From an uncultured Ruminococcus sp. (GTDB taxonomy: Bacteria > Bacillota > Clostridia > Oscillospirales > Ruminococcaceae), in the NCBI GenBank assembly GCA_902781565.1, contig CACZJT010000013.1:1-33023 (forward strand): a stretch of 33,023 nt of DNA, read 5' to 3'. The translations under genes were made by a program, and so were the position numbers. The notes under the pieces were generated by a model. It searched no databases, was not told the DNA's origin, and saw only the letters and a list, made by a program, of their open reading frames with translations. Shown in pieces: positions 1 to 7,056 of this stretch (position 1 is the first letter of the stretch; every line of letters begins with the position of its first letter).

Positions 1-2
1 AA

Positions 3-11
3 ACAATGTAA
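3..11 (+). other. possible 3' end of an upstream CDS
   Basis: Frame 3 reads Thr-Met-stop at positions 3-11. In known spoIIIA operons spoIIIAE precedes spoIIIAF, so this may be the last two codons of spoIIIAE. Only nine bases are visible, so this is inference from gene order. Positions 12-122 hold no coding sequence that I recognise. They contain an imperfect GC-rich hairpin (GGGCGG near 28 pairing with CCGCCC near 57-62) and the ribosome binding site of the next gene. Confidence 0.3.
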
Positions 12-122
12 CGTTGTTCGGGTCAAAGGGCGGGAGCTGCACCAACGCAGTTGTGCCGCCCCGCCCTACATCGGTTTGTGCAGTACGGTCAGCCTTACAG
101 ATTATGATTTTCGGAGGTCTTT

Positions 123-593
123 ATGCTCGATCTGATATATACCGCCTGTATGTGCGCCGTTCTCGGGGCAGGGGTCAAAATGCTCTCTCCCGCCAAAATG
201 CAGCGGGAAATGCGGCTTATCTGTACCCTTATGCTCGTGGTCTGTACGGCGGCTCGGGCTCACGGAGGTTTCTCCCTCGATATCTCGGAATTTGCCCCGA
301 ACGATACTTCCCGTACTTCGGAATACGGGGAACACGTCCTCGCCGATACGGAATACGCCCTCGGACAGCGCCTTGACGAACGCCTCGCGGAACTCGGGAT
401 AAACGCCGCCGAAACGGGAATAGTCTGCGGCTTCGATGAATATAATTATGTCAGAGCCGAAAAGGTATTCATTGTGGTCGGCGGCGGGGACGAGGTTCAG
501 CCCGCCCGCGCCGCCGCGGAGGAACTTTTCGGGGACTGCGAAACGGAGGTGACGGTAGTTGACGGCAACGCTCAGACAACTGCTGACCGATAA
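123..593 (+). CDS. spoIIIAF: Stage III sporulation protein AF (SpoIIIAF-like)
   Basis: 156 aa. The family is part of the SpoIIIA-SpoIIQ channel that links mother cell and forespore during engulfment. Residues ~3-18 and ~30-46 are hydrophobic and fit two N-terminal membrane segments, followed by a soluble C-terminal domain. The Leu-Ser-Pro motif at residues 21-23 fits the short loop between the two helices seen in this family. The start is ATG 123, with GGAGGT at 113-118. It is shorter than the ~200 aa of the B. subtilis protein. The sequence alone is a weak match; the call rests mainly on the membrane topology and on the clear spoIIIAG and spoIIIAH genes directly downstream. It overlaps spoIIIAG by 35 bp. 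Confidence 0.75.
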   Translation: MLDLIYTACMCAVLGAGVKMLSPAKMQREMRLICTLMLVVCTAARAHGGFSLDISEFAPNDTSRTSEYGEHVLADTEYALGQRLDERLAELGINAAETGIVCGFDEYNYVRAEKVFIVVGGGDEVQPARAAAEELFGDCETEVTVVDGNAQTTADR

Positions 594-1086
594 GGATAAA
601 CGGCTTCGGCTCATATTCGCGGCGGGTATCGCGGGGATAGTGCTGATACTTCTTTCGGATATGCTCCCCGCTTTCGGAAAGCGCTCCGAGCCTGCCGAGG
701 AAACGGAGCTCTCCGACCTCGGCGACGATGAACGGTACAGGCTCTCCCTCGAAGAACAGCTCTCGGAGCTCATCTCGGGGATAAGCGGCGCGGGGCACGC
801 AGAGGTCATGATAACCCTCGGGGGTACGCGGGAATACGTCTACGCCGAAAAAAGCGACATCGACCGAAGCACCCGCACGGGCGAGGAATCCAGCCGAAGC
901 AAAGGCGAACCCGTCATGAGCGGCGATGCTCCCGTACTGCGCAAGATACTCTCCCCGCAGGTCGGCGGCGCGGCGGTGGTCTGCGTGGGTGCTTCCGACC
1001 CTACCGTTCGGGAGCGTATCTTCAACACCGTGTCTGCGGTGCTGGGCATACCCCCCTCGCGCATAAGCGTAGAACCTATGTCGTGA
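559..1086 (+). CDS. spoIIIAG: Stage III sporulation protein AG (SpoIIIAG)
   Basis: 175 aa with a probable TTG start at 559; GGAGGT lies at 545-550 with an 8-nt spacer. A single N-terminal membrane helix (residues ~17-33) is followed by an acidic linker and a C-terminal ring-building domain. That domain carries the segments 'VMITLGGTREYVYAE' and 'GAAVVCVGASDPTVRE', which resemble the SpoIIIAG/FliF-EscJ type fold. In known systems SpoIIIAG forms a large ring in the intermembrane space of the engulfed forespore. The start lies inside the end of spoIIIAF, which suggests translational coupling. The linker is shorter than in the B. subtilis protein (229 aa). Confidence 0.85.
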   Translation: MTATLRQLLTDKDKRLRLIFAAGIAGIVLILLSDMLPAFGKRSEPAEETELSDLGDDERYRLSLEEQLSELISGISGAGHAEVMITLGGTREYVYAEKSDIDRSTRTGEESSRSKGEPVMSGDAPVLRKILSPQVGGAAVVCVGASDPTVRERIFNTVSAVLGIPPSRISVEPMS

Positions 1087-1135
1087 GCGGAGCGGAGAAC
1101 AGTGAACAGAGAATAGTTATTTTGGAGGTAATTAT

Positions 1136-1711
1136 ATGAAAGAACAGAAAAGAAGCAGGCTGAATCTCATTATCGGCAGAAAGCAGATAATGCTTGCGGG
1201 CATGACCCTCGTGCTGGGGACGGCGGTGTACATAAACTACGCCATGTCCGCGTCGGGCGGGATAAAGTCGGCGGGCAAGGTCGAGAGCAGGAATATCCAC
1301 TACGGCGACGCACAGCTCGTATCTGCGGAGGAAACGCCTTCCTCCGATACAAGCGACTACTTCGCACAGGCTCGCATGAACCGCACAGCTTCCCGCGATA
1401 AGGCTGTGCAGACCCTAAGCACCATAATGAACGGCGGCGACAGCTCCCCCGAGGAACAGCAGGCAGCAGCCGAGGAAGCCGCCGTCATGACGAGCCTTAT
1501 CGAGAAGGAGAGCAAGGTCGAGAACCTTATCAAAGCCGCGGGCTTCGAGGACTGCGTGGTGTACCTTGACGGGGAGAACGCCAATGTGGTAGTTCAGACC
1601 GATGAGGGTCTTATCCGCACGCAGGCGGCGCAGATAAAGGACATTCTTCTCGGAGAGGTCAGCGTCGCCGCCGAGAATATCCGTATCTATGACGTCGATC
1701 ATGAAACATGA
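1136..1711 (+). CDS. spoIIIAH: Stage III sporulation protein AH (SpoIIIAH)
   Basis: 191 aa, ATG 1136, preceded by GGAGGT at ~1124-1129. One N-terminal membrane segment (residues ~18-36), a low-complexity acidic linker, and a C-terminal YscJ/FliF-like domain (~115-188) that contains 'AAGFEDCVVYLDGENANVVV'. In B. subtilis the homologue binds forespore SpoIIQ and forms part of the feeding channel. It is the last gene of the spoIIIA operon and is followed by a strong hairpin. In B. subtilis accB and accC come next; they are not present here. Confidence 0.88.
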   Translation: MKEQKRSRLNLIIGRKQIMLAGMTLVLGTAVYINYAMSASGGIKSAGKVESRNIHYGDAQLVSAEETPSSDTSDYFAQARMNRTASRDKAVQTLSTIMNGGDSSPEEQQAAAEEAAVMTSLIEKESKVENLIKAAGFEDCVVYLDGENANVVVQTDEGLIRTQAAQIKDILLGEVSVAAENIRIYDVDHET

Positions 1712-1722
1712 GGAATAAAAAC

Positions 1723-1760
1723 CACCGCCGCAGGCATGGGGTCTGCGGCGGTGATTTGGT
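1723..1760. terminator. bidirectional terminator-like hairpin
   Basis: A perfect 11-bp stem (1723-1733 pairing with 1743-1753) with a 9-nt loop lies between the convergent spoIIIAH and GNAT genes. On the minus strand the stem is followed by a T-rich run (complement of the A-run near 1715-1721), so it is best placed to stop the leftward GNAT transcript. On the plus strand the downstream T tract is poorer. Confidence 0.75.
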
Positions 1761-1776
1761 TTAATATAGTTATATC

Positions 1777-2307
1777 TCATTTTATCCATTTGTCGGAGGG
1801 CGTGGGTTCGGGGTAGCCCCAGTCCTCGGGGGAGGCGTGCGCCACGAGCTCGAAGCCGTTCTTTATCAGCACCCTCGCGGAAGCCGCGTTTTCGAGCATG
1901 GTGCTGGCGGTGATGATACCGATGTTCGTCCTGCTGTACAGATGATCGGTGAGCACTCTCACGGTCTCGGAAGCTAACCCCCTGCCCCAGTACGCTTCGA
2001 GGAGCCTGTAGCCTATGCTTATCTTGGCGATGTTCTCCCTGTAGCCGTAAAGCTCCGCGAGCCCGCAGAACCCCCCGTCCGTGAACACGCCGAGTATCAG
2101 TGAATCGTCAAGACATTCGGTGTAAAGGCGGTCGATGACGGTGTTAATATCCTTATATCTCTTCTCAAACAGAAAGGTCGGCAGACAGCGGTAGACGTTC
2201 TCGCTTTCGGTAAGCTCCCGCAGGGCGGGGGCGTCCTTACGTGTCAGGGCTTTCAGCACGATGCGCTCTCCGTGCAGACAGGGTATCTCGGGAAAAAGTT
2301 TTTTCAT
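1777..2307 (-). CDS. GNAT-family N-acetyltransferase (RimJ/RimL-like)
   Basis: 176 aa. The family transfers an acetyl group from acetyl-CoA to an amine, often an alpha-amino group of a ribosomal protein or a small molecule; the substrate here is unknown. The N-terminal 'ERIVLKALTRKDAPAL' strand-helix and the acetyl-CoA loop 'YRLLEAYWGRGLASE' (residues ~98-112, Q/RxxGxG/A type) are clear. They are followed by 'NAASARVLIKNGFE' near residues 141-154, typical of the RimJ/RimL branch. The start is ATG 2307 with a GAGGAA ribosome binding site. It is transcribed alone from a strong promoter (2347-2375), opposite to its neighbours, and sits where accB/accC lie in B. subtilis. Confidence 0.88.
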   Translation of the reverse strand: MKKLFPEIPCLHGERIVLKALTRKDAPALRELTESENVYRCLPTFLFEKRYKDINTVIDRLYTECLDDSLILGVFTDGGFCGLAELYGYRENIAKISIGYRLLEAYWGRGLASETVRVLTDHLYSRTNIGIITASTMLENAASARVLIKNGFELVAHASPEDWGYPEPTPSDKWIK

Positions 2308-2346
2308 AGTGCGTTCCTCTTTTCCTGCGTCAAATGTGTCCCTATG

Positions 2347-2375
2347 ATTATACCACTATTTGCGGGAACAGTCAA
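2347..2375 (-). promoter_or_regulatory. promoter for the GNAT gene
   Basis: On the minus strand: TTGACT (2375-2370), a 17-bp spacer, then TATAAT (2352-2347) with an extended -10 TGG. The GNAT start codon lies about 40 bp downstream. Confidence 0.85.
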
Positions 2376-2470
2376 GTTCAGTGTTCGGTCACTAAAAAGT
2401 ATACGTCACAATTATTGGACAGTAAAGTGAAAACCCCACGTAATAACAGCGTTTTAGCTCACTGTAGTAA

Positions 2471-2560
2471 GGTAGTAGGCAAAATTCCCATACTTTCTAT
2501 ATTTTTCCCGTACACCCTTTTTCAGAAAAGTTATGAAAAGTGCCTACTACGCCTACTACC
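2471..2560. repeat. GCCTACTAC direct repeats with an inverted partner
   Basis: GCCTACTAC occurs twice in perfect tandem (2542-2550 and 2551-2559). Its reverse complement GTAGTAGGC occurs at 2472-2480. The 10-mers 2472-2481 and 2541-2550 are perfect inverted copies, and so are 2471-2480 and 2551-2560. A further GCCTACT lies at 2639-2645, and an AGTAGG/CCTACT pair at 2725-2742. Confidence 0.85.
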
Positions 2561-2594
2561 ATGCTCCGAAACCCTTGATTTTCAAGGCTTTTTG

Positions 2595-2638
2595 GGTATA
2601 CGGCACATTGAGATTCTGCCGTATACCTACCGTATACC
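2595..2638. repeat. GGTATACGGCA hairpin plus direct repeat
   Basis: A perfect 11-bp inverted repeat (2595-2605 with 2617-2627) surrounds an 11-nt loop. The right arm segment CCGTATACC (2619-2627) is repeated directly at 2630-2638. A small hairpin CCTTGA/TCAAGG (2573-2587) lies just before it, and a TTCCCATA/TATGGGAA pair (2661-2668 and 2689-2696) follows. Confidence 0.85.
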
Positions 2639-2784
2639 GCCTACTTGTTATTTCCTGTTATTCCCATATATTTTGCTTTTTTCTTAGGTATGGGAACATA
2701 ACGCAGACCGTTTCGGGGGTCAAAAGTAGGGGCGCACCTACTGCTATCTGACTTTGCGAAAATAAATTTGTTCATATAATGTCA

Positions 2785-2813
2785 TTGACTTGACGGCGGG
2801 AATGTGGTATAAT
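2785..2813 (+). promoter_or_regulatory. promoter of the asp23-nusB-...-recN run
   Basis: TTGACT (2785-2790), 17-bp spacer, TATAAT (2808-2813) with extended -10 TGG. A second overlapping TTGACG (2790-2795) is too close to the -10 to serve as the -35. It is the only clear promoter found upstream of the gene run that extends to 14981. Confidence 0.88.
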
Positions 2814-2857
2814 TATAAAAATATGTATCCACACGCTTTGGAAAGGAAGATGTTTTT

Positions 2858-3208
2858 ATGGATAAGGATACCGCAAATAAGACTATAGACGGCTGCCTTT
2901 ATGTGAGCGAGGACGTTATCGCAAAGGTGATAACCCGCGCCGCCGAGGGCGTTGACGGCGTGAGAGGTATCGCGCGTTCGGCAAAGAACCCCCTGCGCCT
3001 GCTTTTCGCAAAGGAGAATCACGGCAAGATGAAGATAAGACTTGACGGCGATGTGCTTTCCGTTGCGGTGGGCGTTATACTCGATCAGGGGGCTTCCGCA
3101 GTCGAGTGCGCTGAGAACGTTCAGCAGAGCATAAAGGATCAGGTGCAGAACGTGCTGGGGCTCACGGTGGCGAGGGTCAATGTGAATATCCTCGACGTCG
3201 CTGTCTGA
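2858..3208 (+). CDS. Asp23/Gls24 family envelope stress response protein
   Basis: 116 aa, ATG 2858 after a purine-rich ribosome binding site (~2841-2848). The family is small, soluble and often membrane-associated in Firmicutes. Typical features are 'VSEDVIAKVITRAAEGVDGV' at residues 17-36 and the C-terminal amphipathic part ending 'VARVNVNILDVAV'. In B. subtilis the matching gene yqhY also sits just before nusB and has been linked to fatty-acid/acetyl-CoA carboxylase physiology. The neighbouring acc genes are missing here. First gene of the long operon. Confidence 0.9.
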   Translation: MDKDTANKTIDGCLYVSEDVIAKVITRAAEGVDGVRGIARSAKNPLRLLFAKENHGKMKIRLDGDVLSVAVGVILDQGASAVECAENVQQSIKDQVQNVLGLTVARVNVNILDVAV

Positions 3209-3238
3209 ACGGCGGGTCTGTGTTTACCGGAGGTTATT

Positions 3239-3712
3239 GTGGCAAATAATAAAAACAAGGGAAAGCCCGCGTTCAGGCAGGCTATGCGCGAGCGCAGAGA
3301 GGGCGCTTTCATTCTGTATTTCGAGAGCCTTTTCAGGAACGACGACATCAGGGATATCTTCGAGATAACCCGTGAATGCGGGGACGAGGACAGCAATATC
3401 CGCATAAGCGAAAGCTCCTGCGAGCTTGCCTGCAAGGTGGCTGAAAAGGCTCAGGAGCTTGACAGGATAATCGAGGGCTATTCGCCCAGAAGGAACATCA
3501 CGCGTATCGCAAAGATAAATCTTGCGGTGCTGAGACTTGCGCTCTATGAAGCTGTCTACGCCGAGAACGTCCCCGTGAACGTGGCGATAAGCGAAGCGGT
3601 GGCTATCTCGGAGAAGTACGCACAGGACGCGGACGTGGCTTTCGTAAACGGCGTCCTCGGGGCTTATTCCCGTTCGGTGAAAAACGAAAAGAGCGAAAAG
3701 ACCGATGAATGA
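3239..3712 (+). CDS. nusB: Transcription antitermination factor NusB
   Basis: 157 aa with GTG start 3239 and GGAGGT at 3229-3234. NusB binds boxA RNA with NusE/S10 and supports antitermination of rRNA transcription. The all-helical NusB fold is seen in the N-terminal 'RQAMRERREGAFILYFESLF' region and the conserved C-terminal half 'ITRIAKINLAVLRLALYE' through 'VPVNVAISEAVAISEKYA' and 'FVNGVLGAY'. The N-terminus carries a short basic extension. The 3' end overlaps the next gene by 8 bp. Confidence 0.95.
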   Translation: MANNKNKGKPAFRQAMRERREGAFILYFESLFRNDDIRDIFEITRECGDEDSNIRISESSCELACKVAEKAQELDRIIEGYSPRRNITRIAKINLAVLRLALYEAVYAENVPVNVAISEAVAISEKYAQDADVAFVNGVLGAYSRSVKNEKSEKTDE

Positions 3713-4649
3713 CGGCGCGGTACTCGGGCTCGATACCTCGAACTACACCTGCTCGGCGGCGTATTTTGATACGCTCACGGGGGAGTTAAGACAGGCGAGA
3801 CAGCTCCTGCCCGTAAAGAGCGGAGAGAAGGGAATACGTCAGTCTGACGCGGTGTTCCACCATACCGTACTGCTCCCGCAGATGATAGAGCGGCTCGGGA
3901 TAACGGGCGGAGTGTGCGCCGTTGGCGTCAGCGACCGTCCCTCCTGCCGTGAGGGCTCGTATATGCCCTGCTTCTGCGTGGGGGTCGGCACGGCGCGGGC
4001 AATATCGCAAGTGTCCGAAATTCCGTACTACACCACCACCCACCAGACGGGTCATATCTTAGCGGCGCTGTATTCGGCGGACAAACTTGACCTCGTGCGT
4101 GAGGAGCGTGACTTCATCGCCTTTCACGTCAGCGGCGGGACTACCGATATGCTCCTTTGCGGGCATGACGAAGAAAAGCTCCTGCGCGTGGAGCGCATAG
4201 GCGGCTCGAACGACCTCAAAGCGGGTCAGGCGATAGACCGCTGCGGAGTGATGCTGGGGCTCGATTTTCCCTGCGGCGCGGAGCTGGAAAAGCTCGCTAT
4301 GGAGTGCGGTGAAAATATCGCCGTCAAGCCCACTGTAAAAGGCATGGAGTGTTCGCTCTCGGGTCTGGAAAACAAGTGCGGAAAGCTCTTTGACGAGGGC
4401 GCGGACAGGCGTTATATCGCGCTTTTCTGCCTGCGCTCCGTGGGGGCTGCCATAGACGCCCTGACCGCTGCGGCGCGTGAGAGATACGGCGCTCTGCCCG
4501 TGCTTTACGCGGGGGGCGTCATGAGCGACAGGCTGATAGCGGAAATGCTCTCAAAGAGAGATGATGTATATTTCGCCGAGCCGCAGTTCTCCTGCGACAA
4601 CGCGGCGGGGACGGCGCTCTATGCCGCATTCATGAAAGGACTGATCTGA
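3705..4649 (+). CDS. TsaD/Kae1-like protein (peptidase M22 family paralogue)
   Basis: 314 aa. The fold is that of the ASKHA-type ATPases TsaD/Kae1, which act in tRNA t6A formation. It keeps an N-terminal nucleotide-binding strand 'VLGLDTSNYTCSAAY' (6-20), a HQTGH motif (113-117) at the place of the TsaD metal ligands HxxxH, the phosphate loop 'VSGGTTD' (142-148), and a C-terminal 'YAGGVMSDR' and 'SCDNAAG' near the end; the latter resembles the TsaD metal-binding 'TDNAAM' region. It differs enough from canonical TsaD that I read it as the paralogue known from Clostridia rather than TsaD itself. The start overlaps nusB and the end overlaps xseA by 1 bp. Confidence 0.82.
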   Translation: MNDGAVLGLDTSNYTCSAAYFDTLTGELRQARQLLPVKSGEKGIRQSDAVFHHTVLLPQMIERLGITGGVCAVGVSDRPSCREGSYMPCFCVGVGTARAISQVSEIPYYTTTHQTGHILAALYSADKLDLVREERDFIAFHVSGGTTDMLLCGHDEEKLLRVERIGGSNDLKAGQAIDRCGVMLGLDFPCGAELEKLAMECGENIAVKPTVKGMECSLSGLENKCGKLFDEGADRRYIALFCLRSVGAAIDALTAAARERYGALPVLYAGGVMSDRLIAEMLSKRDDVYFAEPQFSCDNAAGTALYAAFMKGLI

Positions 4650-5923
4650 TGCCCGGGATAATAGGCGTGGCACAGCTTAACAGATATATCTCGCTGAAGC
4701 TCAAAAGCGACATCAAGCTCTCGGGGCTGACGGTGCGGGGAGAGATCACCGACTTCAAGGTGCATTTCAAGTCGGGGCACGCCTATTTCGCCCTCAAAGA
4801 GGAGGGCTCGCAGATAAGGTGCGTGATGTTCCGCAGTCAGCTTTCGAGGGTGAGGTTCCCGATAGAAAACGGCATGAGGGTGCTCCTGACGGGGAGCCTT
4901 GAGGTCTATGAGCCGAACGGCGTATACCAGCTGATAGCGGGCGAGATAGCACCCTTCGGCATAGGCGAAGCCTTCATGCGCACCGAAGCGATAAAGGAAA
5001 AGCTCGCAAAGCAGGGACTGTTTGACGAGAGCCGCAAGAAGCCCCTGCCAGCCCTGCCGAAGCGCATAGCGGTGGTCACATCGCAGAGCGGCGCGGCTTT
5101 GCAGGACGTGCTGAACATACTCGGCAGGCGCTACCCCGTCGGCGAGGTCACGATATTCCCCGCGCAGGTCCAGGGCGAGAGGGCGCACCTTACCATAGCC
5201 GAAGCCCTGAAAAAAGCCGATGTGAGCGGCGCGGACGTGCTGATACTCACCCGCGGCGGAGGGTCGTATGAGGACCTCATGCCCTTCAACACCGAGGAAG
5301 CGGCAGCAGCCGTTGCCGCGTGCCGCACGCCTGTCATCACGGCGGTGGGGCACGAAACGGACACCACCCTCGTTGACTACGCCGCCGATGTGAGAGCACC
5401 CACCCCATCGGCGGCGGCGGAGCTCTGCGCTCCCGAGTTTGGGGCGCTTATCGGGGCGCTGGACGAGATGAAAAGCCGCATCGAGGGGGGCTTTCGGAAT
5501 TACCTCGAAGCCCTCGGACGGAAGCTCGATGGACTGGGGAACAGGCTCGCGGGGCTTTCCCCCGCAGGCAGGCTGGAGCGTGAGTCGGAGCGTCTGGAAA
5601 GGCTGTCTGTCCGCATTGAGAACGCCCTTTCGGACAGGCTGAAAACTGACGAAGGACGGCTGGAGAGGAACGCTTCGCGGCTGGGGACGGCTTACGAAAG
5701 GCTGATAAACGAGCAGGCTTCCCGCACCGAAAGGCTGACGGCGGAGCTTGCGGCGCTCGACCCCTACCGTGTGCTGGAGCGCGGGTACGCCATAGCGCTC
5801 ATGAACGGCGCTCCCGTGACATCGGCGGAGAGCGTGAGAGTCGGCGATGAACTGACGATACGCTTCCGCGGGAGCGGGCTTACCGTCACGGTGACGGGCA
5901 AAACTGACATAAACGAACAGTGA
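4649..5923 (+). CDS. xseA: Exodeoxyribonuclease VII large subunit
   Basis: 424 aa. The catalytic subunit of ExoVII degrades single-stranded DNA in both directions to oligonucleotides. An N-terminal OB-fold (residues ~5-100) is followed by the catalytic domain with 'IAVVTSQSGAALQDVLNIL', 'LTRGGGSYEDLMPFN' and 'VGHETDTTLVDYAADVRAPTP'. A long charged coiled coil (~265-375) and a C-terminal barrel ending 'VLERGYAIALMNG' follow. The ATG overlaps the preceding stop as TGATG, so translation is likely coupled. Length is usual for the family. Confidence 0.96.
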   Translation: MPGIIGVAQLNRYISLKLKSDIKLSGLTVRGEITDFKVHFKSGHAYFALKEEGSQIRCVMFRSQLSRVRFPIENGMRVLLTGSLEVYEPNGVYQLIAGEIAPFGIGEAFMRTEAIKEKLAKQGLFDESRKKPLPALPKRIAVVTSQSGAALQDVLNILGRRYPVGEVTIFPAQVQGERAHLTIAEALKKADVSGADVLILTRGGGSYEDLMPFNTEEAAAAVAACRTPVITAVGHETDTTLVDYAADVRAPTPSAAAELCAPEFGALIGALDEMKSRIEGGFRNYLEALGRKLDGLGNRLAGLSPAGRLERESERLERLSVRIENALSDRLKTDEGRLERNASRLGTAYERLINEQASRTERLTAELAALDPYRVLERGYAIALMNGAPVTSAESVRVGDELTIRFRGSGLTVTVTGKTDINEQ

Positions 5924-5937
5924 AAGGAAACATTCCG

Positions 5938-6132
5938 ATGAACGAAGCTGAATATTTTGAGAAGTCTATGGCGCGTCTTGAAGAGATAGTCGGAAAGCTC
6001 GAGGGCGGTGCGCTGACGCTGGGCGAGTCCATAGCCCTTTACAAGGAGGGCGCGGAGCTTACCGAAAAATGCCGCGCCGCCATAAACGAAGCAAAGCTCG
6101 CCGTGACCGCCGCCGAGGGCGCACAGGAATAA
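5938..6132 (+). CDS. xseB: Exodeoxyribonuclease VII small subunit
   Basis: 64 aa. It binds the XseA coiled coil and is needed for ExoVII activity. The sequence has the typical 'YFEKSMARLEEIVGKLEGG' start and 'LGESIALYKEGAELTEKC' helix. I place the start at ATG 5938, with AAAGGA at 5923-5928 as ribosome binding site. An in-frame GTG at 5920 would overlap xseA but has no good Shine-Dalgarno sequence and adds six residues not usual in the family. Confidence 0.94.
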   Translation: MNEAEYFEKSMARLEEIVGKLEGGALTLGESIALYKEGAELTEKCRAAINEAKLAVTAAEGAQE

Positions 6133-6151
6133 TTTTAAGGGACGATGAGAT

Positions 6152-7042
6152 ATGACCGAGAGATCACGTATTACACTTGAAGTATACTGCGATAATGTGA
6201 ACAAGGCGCTCGCAAGGCTGACGGAGGACAAGCCCCCGCTCAGGGAGAGCGTTGCGGAAGCGATGGGGTATTCGCTGATGGCGGGGGGGAAAAGACTGCG
6301 CCCCGTGCTGATGATGGAGTTCTGCCGTATGTGCGGGGGGAATGCCGCCGATATCATAGACATTGCCTGCTCCATCGAGCTGATACACACTTTCTCGCTG
6401 ATACACGATGACCTGCCCTGCATGGACGACGATGACTACAGGCGCGGCAGACCCAGCTGTCACAAGCAGTTTGGCGAAGCCACGGCGCTCCTTGCGGGGG
6501 ACGCGCTCAACACCCTCGCCTTCGAGGTCATAGCCGACGCCGCCACCGAGGGGACTATCTCGGCGCAGACCGCCGTCATGCTCGTATCGGTGCTGTCAAA
6601 GGCGATAGGCGTTCACGGCATGATAGGCGGACAGGTCATAGACATCGAGTCCGAAAATAAGGACATTTCCCTCGAAGAGCTGATGATCTTACAGCGCCAC
6701 AAGACGGGTGCGCTCATCGAAGCCGCCTGCGTCATGGGCGTTGTGCTGGCGGGAAAATACGATATGATACAGGCGGCGGCGGAGTATGCCGACGCTATGG
6801 GACGAGCTTTCCAGATCGTTGACGATATCCTCGACGTGACGGGCTCCTTCGAGGAGCTCGGAAAGCCTATCGGCAGCGACAGCGAGCAGAACAAGAGCAC
6901 CTTCGTGACAGCACTGGGTCTTGAAGGTGCGAAGCAGGAAGCCGAAAGGCTCACGGAGCTTGCGGTCATGAAGCTCAAACAGTTCGATGACTGCGGCTTC
7001 CTTTGCGAGCTCACCGAGGATATGCTCGGCAGAAGAAGCTGA
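6152..7042 (+). CDS. ispA: Polyprenyl (farnesyl/geranyl) diphosphate synthase
   Basis: 296 aa. It condenses IPP with allylic diphosphates to give C15 (or C10) prenyl diphosphate, the precursor for undecaprenyl phosphate and other isoprenoids. The first Asp-rich motif is D86-D87-L-P-C-M-D92 and the second is 'FQIVDDILD' near residue 227. 'GGKRLRPVL' (45-53) and the 'QRHKTGALIEAA' region also fit. The start is ATG 6152 after AAGGG. It sits between xseB and dxs, the classic Firmicutes order, so two steps of the same isoprenoid route are encoded together. Confidence 0.95.
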   Translation: MTERSRITLEVYCDNVNKALARLTEDKPPLRESVAEAMGYSLMAGGKRLRPVLMMEFCRMCGGNAADIIDIACSIELIHTFSLIHDDLPCMDDDDYRRGRPSCHKQFGEATALLAGDALNTLAFEVIADAATEGTISAQTAVMLVSVLSKAIGVHGMIGGQVIDIESENKDISLEELMILQRHKTGALIEAACVMGVVLAGKYDMIQAAAEYADAMGRAFQIVDDILDVTGSFEELGKPIGSDSEQNKSTFVTALGLEGAKQEAERLTELAVMKLKQFDDCGFLCELTEDMLGRRS

Positions 7043-7056
7043 CGGCGGGGCATATC

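Larger units (their letters stand above)
2376..2784. other. AT-rich repeat-dense intergenic region, no gene recognised
   Basis: About 400 bp between two divergent promoters. It is visibly richer in A and T than the flanking coding DNA. Open frames at 2334-2687 and 2533-2751 exist, but they lack a ribosome binding site and resemble no protein family I know. The interior (2461-2742) is filled with short direct and inverted repeats, listed separately. It may be a decayed mobile-element remnant, a protein-binding region, or a structured RNA; the sequence does not decide between these. Confidence 0.6.

Noticed and set aside
14..376. open frame of 120 codons across the spoIIIAF start
   Set aside because: Arg-rich shadow frame without a ribosome binding site; spoIIIAF in another frame has both a good start and membrane segments.
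2461..2742. CRISPR array
   Set aside because: Repeats are short, partly inverted and without regular spacers; no cas gene is present.
2334..2751. two plus-strand open frames in the AT-rich gap
   Set aside because: No Shine-Dalgarno site, no family resemblance, and they run through the palindromic repeats.
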